A stretch of 64,000 bases of DNA from Microbacterium sp. SYP-A9085 (GTDB lineage Bacteria > Actinomycetota > Actinomycetes > Actinomycetales > Microbacteriaceae): positions 1 through 64,000 of the forward strand of contig NZ_WJII01000004.1 of the NCBI RefSeq assembly GCF_009649635.1, written 5' to 3'. Both the position numbers and the translations under genes were made by a program. Within the stretch, counting starts at the first letter, position 1, and each line of letters begins with the position of its first letter. A model generated the notes under the pieces. The model did not search any database. It saw nothing but the letters and a program-made list of their open reading frames with translations, and was not told the origin of the DNA. Positions 56,860 to 64,000 of this stretch are shown one piece after another.

Positions 56860-59334
56860 TCACACCGACGAGTACGCGACGATGCCGCGCCGCACCGCGT
56901 CCAGAGCGCGGCGGGCGGTGACCGCGACGTCGCCGGCGGCGACGAGCGAGAGCTGGTCGAGCAGGTCGATCGTCTGCTTCGCCCACCGGACGAAGTCCCC
57001 CGCTGCCATGTCCGCCTCGACGAGGACCCGCTCGAGGCTCGCCCCGCGGGCCCAGGAGTGCATGGCCTGCGCGAGACCGGTCGCGACCTCCGCCGACCCC
57101 GGCAGCCGATGGTCGTGCTCCAGGTCGTCCAGCTGCGCCCACAGTCGCTGCGTCTCGGTGAGGGCGGCGCGGAACGGTCCGCGCGGCATCCCGTGCTCGC
57201 CGGCGGTGTCGTCGCGGCGCGGCTCGTAGACGAGGCAGCACACGAGCGCGGCCAGGGCCGCGGCATCCAGGTCCGACCAGATGCCCGTGCGCAGCGACTC
57301 GGCCACGAGCAGGTCGCGCTCCCCGTAGATCCGCCGCATTGTGCGCCCGGCGTCAGTCAGCGCCGCCGTGCCGTCGTCGGTGATCTGCACGTAGTCCAGC
57401 GCCGTGAGCACGTCGACCACCCGGTCGAACTGGCGCGCGACGGTCCCCGTGCGCGTCTGGATCTGGCGCCGGATGCGGTCGGTGTCGCGCGTGAGCTTCC
57501 AGTACCGCTCCCCCCACCGGGCATGGTTCTCGCGGTCCGGGCAGCTGTGGCACGGGTGCCGCTGAAGCTGCCGCCGCAGGCCCTGGATCTCGCGCTGCCG
57601 CTCCTGTCGCGCCGCGTGCGAGGCGTGGGAGTCCTTGCGCAGCTGCTTCTCGAGGTCGCTGAGGCGACGTCGGATGCCGGAGTACTCGACGATGTCGCCA
57701 CGATCGCACGTCATCGCCTTCGCGTAGCCGGCGAGCGACTCCTCCTGGTCGCGCACCTGACGGGCCAGGCCCACGACGGCACGGTCGGCCTGGAACTGCG
57801 CGAAGGAGGACTCGAGGATCTCCCGGGCGCGGCCCCGCCCGAACTGGTCGATCAGGTTGACCGCCATGTTGTAGGTGGGGCGGAAACTCGAGTTCAGCGG
57901 GTAGGTGCGGCGCGAGGCGAGGGCCGCGACCGACTGCGGGTCCATCGCCTCGGTCCACTGGATGACGGCGTGCCCCTCCACGTCGATGCCGCGCCGTCCC
58001 GCCCGTCCGGTGAGTTGCGTGTACTCCCCCGACGTGATGGCAACGCGCGCCTCGCCGTTGAACTTCTCGAGCTTCTCGAGCACGACGGTGCGCGCGGGCA
58101 TGTTGATGCCCAGCGCCAGAGTCTCGGTCGCGAACACCGCCTTGACGAGCTTGCGCTGGAACAGCTCCTCGACGACCTCCTTGAACGCTGGCAGGAGTCC
58201 GGCGTGGTGCGCGGCCACGCCGCGTTCCAGGCTCTCCCGCCACTCCCAGTAGCCGAGGACGGCGAGGTCCTCGTCCTGCAGCGTCCGGGTGCGTTCATCG
58301 ACGATCCGGCGGATCTGCGTGCGCTCCTCGCTCGTGGTCAGCCGCACGCCGGCGCGCCGCAGCTGCTGTACGGCGGCCTCGCAGCCGACGCGGCTGAACA
58401 CGAAGAAGATCGCGGGCAGCAGCCGGTCTCGCTCCAGCAGGTGCACGACGTCCGGGCGGTCCATGCGCTCGATGCGCCGGACGTTCGCGGAGCGCACCGG
58501 ACGGCGTCCCCCGCGCGGGGGACGCCGTCCGGCCTCGTGGCCGCCGGCGCTGCGGAACTGCGACGCCGTCCGGTTGCTCTCGTACCGCTGGCCGCCGAAC
58601 GACCGGATCCGCATCAGCTCCTGGTTCACCCGGGCCGTGGCAACGCCGGCGCGGTCGTCGAACAGCGGCAGCAGGTCCCCGCGTACGAGCACGTGCTGCT
58701 CCAGCGGGACCGGCCGCGTCTCGGAGACTATGACCTCGGTGTCGCCGCGGACGGTGTCCAGCCAGTCGCCGAACTCCTCGGCATTGGAGACCGTCGCCGA
58801 CAGGCAGATGAGGCGCACGGTCTGCGGCAGGTGGATGATCACTTCTTCCCATACCGCGCCCCGGAACCGGTCGGCGAGATAGTGCACTTCGTCCATCACG
58901 ACGAAGCGGAGGTGGCGCAGCGCCGCCGAGTCGGCGTACAGCATGTTGCGCAGCACCTCGGTGGTCATCACGACCACCCGTGCGCCCGGGTTCACGCTCA
59001 CGTCGCCGGTCAGCAGCCCCACCTCGTCCTCGCCGTACACGGCGGCGAGCTCCCGGTACTTCTGGTTCGACAGCGCCTTCATCGGGGTCGTGTAGAACGC
59101 CTTGTCGGATGGTTCGCGCATCGCCAGGTGCACGGCGAACTCGCCGACGACAGTCTTCCCGGCGCCGGTGGGGGCGGCCACCAGCACGCTGCGCCCATCC
59201 TCCAGCGCCTGGCAGCCGGCGATCTGGAACGGGTCGAGCTCGAACCGCTGCGCGTCGGCGAACGACGCGGTCAGCGGATGCCGCTGGGCGGCCTGGGCGC
59301 GCGCGAACCGCTCCGCCGGATCGGGTGCGCTCAC
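56860..59334 (-). CDS. helY: HelY-type DEAD/DEAH-box helicase (Ski2-like)
   Basis: The 824-residue Ski2/Mtr4-like helicase is probably an RNA helicase in turnover. Motifs include the Q-like FELDPFQIAGCQALE, Walker A AAPTGAGKT (Lys60), DEVH at 148-151, and later ETLALGINMPARTVV and QLTGRAGRRGID. The C-terminal half holds the Ski2-type extension. GTG 59334 overlaps the tatC stop by four bases, so longer frames are rejected. Order pafB-pafC-tatA-tatC-helY matches M. tuberculosis. Residues about 268-280 (RRPPRGGRRP core) are encoded by a 36-bp perfect palindrome. Confidence 0.94.
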   Translation of the reverse strand: MSAPDPAERFARAQAAQRHPLTASFADAQRFELDPFQIAGCQALEDGRSVLVAAPTGAGKTVVGEFAVHLAMREPSDKAFYTTPMKALSNQKYRELAAVYGEDEVGLLTGDVSVNPGARVVVMTTEVLRNMLYADSAALRHLRFVVMDEVHYLADRFRGAVWEEVIIHLPQTVRLICLSATVSNAEEFGDWLDTVRGDTEVIVSETRPVPLEQHVLVRGDLLPLFDDRAGVATARVNQELMRIRSFGGQRYESNRTASQFRSAGGHEAGRRPPRGGRRPVRSANVRRIERMDRPDVVHLLERDRLLPAIFFVFSRVGCEAAVQQLRRAGVRLTTSEERTQIRRIVDERTRTLQDEDLAVLGYWEWRESLERGVAAHHAGLLPAFKEVVEELFQRKLVKAVFATETLALGINMPARTVVLEKLEKFNGEARVAITSGEYTQLTGRAGRRGIDVEGHAVIQWTEAMDPQSVAALASRRTYPLNSSFRPTYNMAVNLIDQFGRGRAREILESSFAQFQADRAVVGLARQVRDQEESLAGYAKAMTCDRGDIVEYSGIRRRLSDLEKQLRKDSHASHAARQERQREIQGLRRQLQRHPCHSCPDRENHARWGERYWKLTRDTDRIRRQIQTRTGTVARQFDRVVDVLTALDYVQITDDGTAALTDAGRTMRRIYGERDLLVAESLRTGIWSDLDAAALAALVCCLVYEPRRDDTAGEHGMPRGPFRAALTETQRLWAQLDDLEHDHRLPGSAEVATGLAQAMHSWARGASLERVLVEADMAAGDFVRWAKQTIDLLDQLSLVAAGDVAVTARRALDAVRRGIVAYSSV
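58497..58532. repeat. 36-bp perfect palindrome inside helY
   Basis: The 18-bp half CCGGACGGCGTCCCCCGC (58497-58514) is followed at once by its exact reverse complement (58515-58532). It encodes an arginine- and proline-rich loop in helY. No spacer separates the halves, so it could extrude as a cruciform or be a short inserted element. Confidence 0.95.
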
Positions 59335-60137
59335 GCGATCGGTCCCACCGGGGGGCGCTTCGCCCGGCGCCGGTCGAACAGGAGCGACAGACCCGCCGCG
59401 GCGAAATACAGGATGCAGAGGATGCCGGCCAGCAGCAGCATCGAGGTGATGTCCATTGCCGGGGTGGCGGCCGCGGCGAACACGACGATGATGATGATCG
59501 CGACCCGCCAGCCCTTGACGATCGTCCGTCCGGTCATGATGCCGGCGAGGTTCAGCGCGATGAGGAAGACGGGGGTGACGAACGAGACGCCCACCACGAG
59601 CAGGAGCTTGAACACGAAGTCGTAGTAGGTGTCGTACTTGTAGAACTGCGCCATCCCGTTCGGGACGAAGCTGGCCATCAGCTCGACCATGTGCGGCATG
59701 ATCAGCCATCCGACGTACAGTCCCCCGGCGAACAGCGGAATCGCGGCGGCGACGAATCCGACCGTGTACCGGACCTCCTTGCGGGTCAGTCCCGGCATGA
59801 TGAACGCCCACAGCTGCCACAGCCAGACCGGTGCGGACAGCAGCAGGCCGATGGCGAACGCTATCCGCATGCGCAGGTCGAAGCCGCTGGTGACGGTGTC
59901 GAAGTTCAGCCGCACGTAGGACTGCCCGTGCGCGGCCGCCACCTGCTCGATCGGCAGGGTGAGCAGGTCGATCACCGGCTCGGTGATGATGAACGCGACG
60001 ATCATCCCCAGCACGAGGCCCGCGGCGGCGATCATCAGCCGCTTGCGGAGTTCGCGCAGGTGCTGCGCGAGCGACATCCGCTTGTCATGCGGCGGTGTCG
60101 CCGGCTCCTCGAGGTGCGGCGAACCGGTTTCAGTCAC
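59331..60137 (-). CDS. tatC: Sec-independent protein translocase TatC
   Basis: TatC recognises twin-arginine signal peptides at the membrane. The 268-residue protein has six helices and the N-terminal signature MSLAQHLRELRKRL with the conserved Glu. Further conserved parts are SAPVWLWQLWAFIMPGLTRKE, shown in full at most 20 residues as APVWLWQLWAFIMPGLTRKE, and the periplasmic acidic loop. It starts at GTG 60137, six bases after the tatA stop, and overlaps helY. Confidence 0.97.
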   Translation of the reverse strand: MTETGSPHLEEPATPPHDKRMSLAQHLRELRKRLMIAAAGLVLGMIVAFIITEPVIDLLTLPIEQVAAAHGQSYVRLNFDTVTSGFDLRMRIAFAIGLLLSAPVWLWQLWAFIMPGLTRKEVRYTVGFVAAAIPLFAGGLYVGWLIMPHMVELMASFVPNGMAQFYKYDTYYDFVFKLLLVVGVSFVTPVFLIALNLAGIMTGRTIVKGWRVAIIIIVVFAAAATPAMDITSMLLLAGILCILYFAAAGLSLLFDRRRAKRPPVGPIA

Positions 60138-60143
60138 GTCCGA

Positions 60144-60380
60144 CTACGGTTTGGTATCGCCGGTGCCGCTGGTCGTGGTGGTACTGCCTGCGACATCCGT
60201 CGTCGGCGTCTCGTCGCCGCCGACGGGACGGTCGTCGTCCTTCATCGCCTTCATCTCGCCCTTGAACACGCGGGCGGACTGCCCGAGGCTCTTGGCGAGG
60301 GCCGGCAGCTTCGCGGCGCCGAACAGCAGCAGGATCACCGCCAGGATGATCAGGAGGTGCGGCCACCCGAATGCGCCCAT
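60144..60380 (-). CDS. tatA: Sec-independent protein translocase TatA
   Basis: TatA forms the protein-conducting assembly. ATG 60380, preceded by AAGGAGA (60385-60391 on the minus strand), gives 78 residues. One membrane helix (HLLIILAVILLLFGAAKLP) is followed by the amphipathic SLGQSARVFKGEMKAM and an acidic, threonine-rich tail. An in-frame ATG at 60407 adds nine unlikely residues. A TatB-like gene is not seen here. Confidence 0.96.
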   Translation of the reverse strand: MGAFGWPHLLIILAVILLLFGAAKLPALAKSLGQSARVFKGEMKAMKDDDRPVGGDETPTTDVAGSTTTTSGTGDTKP

Positions 60381-60409
60381 GATGTCTCCTTGTCGTGCGG
60401 TGTCCACAA

Positions 60410-60415
60410 AGTCTA
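60410..60415 (-). promoter_or_regulatory. -10 (TAGACT) for tatA-tatC-helY
   Basis: Read leftward, TAGACT lies 29 bases before the tatA ATG, with a consensus ribosome site between. The 40-bp stretch up to the pafC stop shows no convincing terminator. Confidence 0.6.
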
Positions 60416-60455
60416 ACCCGGGGATCGTCCGGCGGTCGGCCCGGCACGGCGCGGA

Positions 60456-61421
60456 TCACTCGGTGTACTGCGCGAGGGCTGCCCGGGCCCAGTCGGCGGC
60501 GGCGTCCCGTGCCTGCGGCGGCTCCAGGATCTCCAGGTCCCCGCCCAGGCTCGTGGCGAGCCGCTTCAGGCTCTGCACGTCGGCCACGCGCAGCGTCGCC
60601 TCGCTGAGATCGCCGTGCGTGGTCACCCGGGCCTGGTCGAGGTAGCCGCCGATCAGCGGCGCCACGGTCGGGGGGAACCGCAGCCGCGCGACGATGTCGG
60701 CCTCGCCGGTCTCGAACAGCGCCGGCACCGGCTCCTCGCCATGCGTGATCGGGATGTCGGTGAGACTGAGCTCGCTCACCCGGTCGAGGTGGAACGTGCG
60801 CATGGCCTGCCGCAGGTGGCACCAGCCCTGCAGGTACCACTGCCCGTTCGCTATGTGCACCTTCACGGGGTCCACGGTGCGGGTGGTCTCCGGCGCGTCG
60901 GGCGCCTTGTATGTGAACGAGACGGCGACGCGGTGGCGCAGCGCATCGTCGACGGCGACCCGCACCTGGTCGACGGGGCCGGGCGCGACGATGACGTCGG
61001 CGGGCGCACTGGACGCGCCCTTGGCGAGCTTGGCCAGCAGGCCCGTGATCACGCCGCTGTCCCCGAGGCCGGGCAGCGACTGTGCGAGTTGGAGCCCGGC
61101 CAGCAGCGCCGCCGCCTCGCGGGCGGTCAGGCGCGGCGACTCCTCCAGGCCGACGGCGTTCGTGATGACGATCCGGTCCTGCTCGTCCAGGAGATCCCAG
61201 TCGATGTCGAACAGGTCGTTCGGCAGCTGCCAGAAGCCGCTGTCCCCCGGGCGTCCGATCATCGTGAGCCGCTGCACCATGTCGCGCATCTGCGCGGGCG
61301 TGACGTCGAACTCCCGCGCAGCCTCGTCGACCGACACCTCGCCCTGATTGATGAGGTAGGGCACCAGCTGCATCATCAGCGCGGCCCGGTCGGTGGCAAG
61401 CACCGGTCGCTGGGCGTTCAT
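60456..61421 (-). CDS. pafC: WYL-domain transcription regulator PafC
   Basis: PafC forms a heterodimer with PafB that activates the RecA-independent DNA-damage response in mycobacteria. The 321-residue protein has an N-terminal winged helix (SVDEAAREFDVTPAQMRDMV) and a WYL domain around VSFTYKAPD and NGQWYLQGWCHLRQAMRTFH. It ends with a WCX-type dimer domain. ATG 61421 overlaps the pafB stop by four bases. Confidence 0.92.
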   Translation of the reverse strand: MNAQRPVLATDRAALMMQLVPYLINQGEVSVDEAAREFDVTPAQMRDMVQRLTMIGRPGDSGFWQLPNDLFDIDWDLLDEQDRIVITNAVGLEESPRLTAREAAALLAGLQLAQSLPGLGDSGVITGLLAKLAKGASSAPADVIVAPGPVDQVRVAVDDALRHRVAVSFTYKAPDAPETTRTVDPVKVHIANGQWYLQGWCHLRQAMRTFHLDRVSELSLTDIPITHGEEPVPALFETGEADIVARLRFPPTVAPLIGGYLDQARVTTHGDLSEATLRVADVQSLKRLATSLGGDLEILEPPQARDAAADWARAALAQYTE

Positions 61422-62434
61422 CGCGTCTCCCCGTGCACGGCCGCCGCCGCGCTCAGGCGCCGCACCACCTGATCGCGCAGCTCGGGCGGTTCCACGACGC
61501 GCACTTCGGGTCCGTACGAGGCCAGTTCGTCGGCGAAGATGTGCACGTCGACGTACGGCACCCGGATGCCCTGCTCGGCCGGGGTCGCCCGGCGGTTCAG
61601 CCGGAGTGCGGCCTCGGTGCCCGGGTGGACCTCCAGCAGCGCGCTGTGTCGGGCGGCCACAGCCTCCAGCCCCGCGAGGGCGCGCTCCCCCGCTCCCGTC
61701 CGCAGCGCCGGGTCGAACCCCCGCCGGGTGATCTTCACGTCCCCGACGATCCGGGACAACAGGAATGTGCGGTCTGCCTCGGCATCCACGTCGCTGCCGT
61801 ACACGTGCCACCGCGCCTCGTACTCGACGAGCGCGAGCGGGCGGACGGTGCGCACACGCGCCGCGGCCTCCCCCGGCTTCAGGTACGGGAACGTGACGAT
61901 CCGGCTCTGTTCGATCGCGCGCTGCAGCGGACCGAAGGACGCCTCGCGCAGGCTTATCCGCGGCGAGTAGCCGATGATCGGCTCGTCCACGTCGATGCCC
62001 AGGGACCGGATCTTGCGCAGTCCACTGCGGGCGTCCGCGGACAGCGACCCCTGGCTCCAGACCCCGCCGGCGAGGTTGAGCACGGCGATCTCGGCCGGGG
62101 TGAAAGTGATGTCGGCCGGCAGCGCATACTCCGCCGTGGGCACGCGGTAGCGCGCCTCGCGCAGGTCGTCGGGGTCGAGCCGGTCCCCGATCGTCTCAAT
62201 CGGCACGCCCAGTCCGCGCAGGTTCTCCTTGTCCCGCTCGAACATCTTCTCGAGGGCGTCCTTGGACGCGCCCGCCTCGGACTGCTCCCGGTAGCCGGAG
62301 ACGGACCCGAGGATGGCGTCCTTCGTCAGCCCCTGCTCGGTCGCCATGAGCGCCACCACGAGGTTCAGCAGCCGCTCCTCGGGCGCGCCACGCTCGTCGG
62401 AGCGGGGCGCGGAAGACGTGGGTTCGGCAGACAC
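61418..62434 (-). CDS. pafB: WYL-domain transcription regulator PafB
   Basis: This is the first of the two paired regulators, 338 residues. The N-terminal winged helix covers LLNLVVALMATEQGLTKDAI, and the WYL domain includes RPLALVEYEARWHVYGSDVD and a following arginine-containing FLLSRIVG. A C-terminal domain matches PafC in layout. It starts at GTG 62434 on a leaderless mRNA. In mycobacteria the proteasome genes lie close by; they are absent here although pafBC remain. Confidence 0.92.
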   Translation of the reverse strand: MSAEPTSSAPRSDERGAPEERLLNLVVALMATEQGLTKDAILGSVSGYREQSEAGASKDALEKMFERDKENLRGLGVPIETIGDRLDPDDLREARYRVPTAEYALPADITFTPAEIAVLNLAGGVWSQGSLSADARSGLRKIRSLGIDVDEPIIGYSPRISLREASFGPLQRAIEQSRIVTFPYLKPGEAAARVRTVRPLALVEYEARWHVYGSDVDAEADRTFLLSRIVGDVKITRRGFDPALRTGAGERALAGLEAVAARHSALLEVHPGTEAALRLNRRATPAEQGIRVPYVDVHIFADELASYGPEVRVVEPPELRDQVVRRLSAAAAVHGETR

Positions 62435-62440
62435 GAGGCC

Positions 62441-62446
62441 ATCCTA
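62441..62446 (-). promoter_or_regulatory. -10 (TAGGAT) for pafB-pafC, leaderless
   Basis: Read leftward, TAGGAT is followed by six bases (GGCCTC) and GTG at 62434, with no ribosome site. Confidence 0.7.
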
Positions 62447-62490
62447 GGGCTGCCCGCCGCGCGCGGCCCGGGTGACGCGGCCGACGCGGG

Positions 62491-63447
62491 TTACTGCGCC
62501 GTCTTCGGCGCCGGGCCGATGCCGAGGATGTCGATCACCACGACCTGGGTGTCGCGAGCGTCCGACGTTCCGTCCGCCTTCGGGATGATCGCCATCACCT
62601 GCGACCCGACCGTCTGGCCCTCCAGCGCCGCCTGGAAGCCCTTCGACTTGGACGACGGGGTCACGAACTGCGGCTGGCTGTCCCACGTGTCGTCGGCGAC
62701 GGTCTTGTCCGTCCAGTTCACTATCGTGTAGTTCACCAGCACGGAGTCGTCGGCGGTGACCTTCGCCCCGTCGCCGCGCTTGAGCGTCTGCACCGTGGTC
62801 TGCTGCGGGGCCGGACCGTCCGGGACGATGACGCCGGGACGCCCGCCGGGAGCCCGCACGACCGCCGGCATCCCCCAGCCCGAGTTGTACACGAGCGAGC
62901 CGTTCGCCGCCCCGAGATACACGCGCCGCAGATCGAGGATCGCCACGAGCGAGTCGTCCTTGGACAGGCCGAGGCTCTGCGCGGGGGACGCGTCCACGCC
63001 GCCGGGCGCTATCGCCACCGCCACGCGGGTGCCCGCCGTCGCGCAGTGCAGGGCGGTGCTGAACGCGGGGAACGACTGCGCCCACTGCGACAAGGCCATC
63101 GCGCGCGACTCGTCACCGTCGTACGGCGTGCTGATAAGGGTCTTCCCCGTGGTCGCGCTGACCAGCGAGACATCCAGCACGATCATCTGCGACGCGCTCG
63201 TGATCGGCACCGTCCCGGTGCCCGGGTCGACATCCGCGAACCGGGTCGTGGAGGTGTGGAACGGCGTGTGCACGTTCACGACGGGGACCGCGGTCTGCGC
63301 ACCCGTCACCGAGATGAGGTTCATCGTCGACGAGCCCGCATCGGTGTGCCGGCCGCAGGCGGCCGCGGCGTCGGTCGTCGAGGCGCAGCCGACGAGAGCG
63401 ACGGCGGTCAGGGAGAGGGTGGCGAAGACGGCGGGGAGTTTGCGCAC
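62491..63447 (-). CDS. FKBP-type peptidyl-prolyl isomerase lipoprotein
   Basis: The 318-residue protein has a lipoprotein signal (MRKLPAVFATLSLTAVALVGC), with the lipobox LVGC placing Cys21 as the acylated residue, so it should sit outside the membrane. The C-terminal FKBP domain (about 215-310) has DSVLVNYTIVNWTDKT, SKGFQAALEGQTVGSQVMAI and VVVIDILGI. The N-terminal part is a second, diverged copy-like beta domain. It would be processed by Lgt and Lnt, both encoded in this window. GTG 63447 is leaderless. Confidence 0.9.
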   Translation of the reverse strand: MRKLPAVFATLSLTAVALVGCASTTDAAAACGRHTDAGSSTMNLISVTGAQTAVPVVNVHTPFHTSTTRFADVDPGTGTVPITSASQMIVLDVSLVSATTGKTLISTPYDGDESRAMALSQWAQSFPAFSTALHCATAGTRVAVAIAPGGVDASPAQSLGLSKDDSLVAILDLRRVYLGAANGSLVYNSGWGMPAVVRAPGGRPGVIVPDGPAPQQTTVQTLKRGDGAKVTADDSVLVNYTIVNWTDKTVADDTWDSQPQFVTPSSKSKGFQAALEGQTVGSQVMAIIPKADGTSDARDTQVVVIDILGIGPAPKTAQ

Positions 63448-63456
63448 CGCACCAGT

Positions 63457-64000
<544 letters not shown>

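Overview
The window looks like a chromosomal segment of a high-GC actinobacterium, most likely Microbacteriaceae and probably Microbacterium or a close relative. The evidence is the strong G/C third-position bias, an actinobacterial RNA polymerase-binding protein (RbpA), the actinobacterial gene orders pyrR-pyrB-pyrC-(membrane protein)-carA-carB-pyrF-mIHF/gmk-rpoZ and trmI...pafB-pafC-tatA-tatC-helY, an ANTAR response regulator beside polA, and the many leaderless promoters. Almost all of it is core metabolism. I see no prophage, no intact insertion sequence and no CRISPR array.

Layout. 1-4.7 kb: the 3' end of an HNH endonuclease gene, then efp, nusB and a SWIM/SNF2 helicase. 4.7-6.3 kb: a metallo-beta-lactamase/Rieske fusion protein. 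6.3-16.0 kb: two opposed arrays of a 20-bp repeat, then a PyrR-type RNA hairpin and one long overlapping pyrimidine operon ending in pyrF and an mIHF-guanylate kinase fusion. 16.0-22.6 kb: rpoZ, a strong hairpin, metK, a degenerate PriA, fmt, rsmB and rpe. 22.6-28.6 kb: hisE-hisG-hisF-hisI running directly into a tryptophan cluster (membrane protein, HGxxPAAW protein, trpC-trpB-trpA). 28.6-37.3 kb: lgt, gltB-gltD and pyk with a textbook terminator. 37.3-39.7 kb: LtrA-like protein, two deazaflavin-dependent (DDN-like) oxidoreductases and a leftward tRNA-Leu(CAA). 39.9-46.9 kb: PdtaR-like regulator, thioesterase, polA, a DUF885 protein, a phosphoribosyltransferase and an SGNH hydrolase. 46.9-52.4 kb: an MFS permease, a structured 320-bp gap, a short UvrA paralogue, an HdeD/DUF308 protein and an SDR protein. 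52.5-55.2 kb: NfeD, SPFH protein, glycerophosphodiester phosphodiesterase and rbpA. 55.2-64 kb (leftward): lnt, helY, tatC, tatA, pafC, pafB, an FKBP lipoprotein and the 3' part of trmI.

How the genes work together. Most genes sit in tightly coupled operons with ATGA or GTGA overlaps. The pyrimidine operon carries PyrR plus its own RNA target in front of the start codon, so it is probably autoregulated at translation. Transcription signals are unusually legible: -10 hexamers of type TANNNT lie 6-7 bases before many start codons (leaderless mRNAs), and in four places the TAG stop codon of the upstream gene is itself the first half of the next gene's -10.

I found no clearly undescribed multi-gene system. 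The best leads are small: the mIHF-Gmk fusion, the opposed repeat arrays before the pyr operon, the structured gap at 48.2-48.5 kb, a 36-bp perfect palindrome inside helY, stop/-10 sharing, and two DNA words (GGATGY and GATAGY) that seem to override codon choice on both strands. Product calls rest on recognising motifs and gene order by eye; no database search was run.
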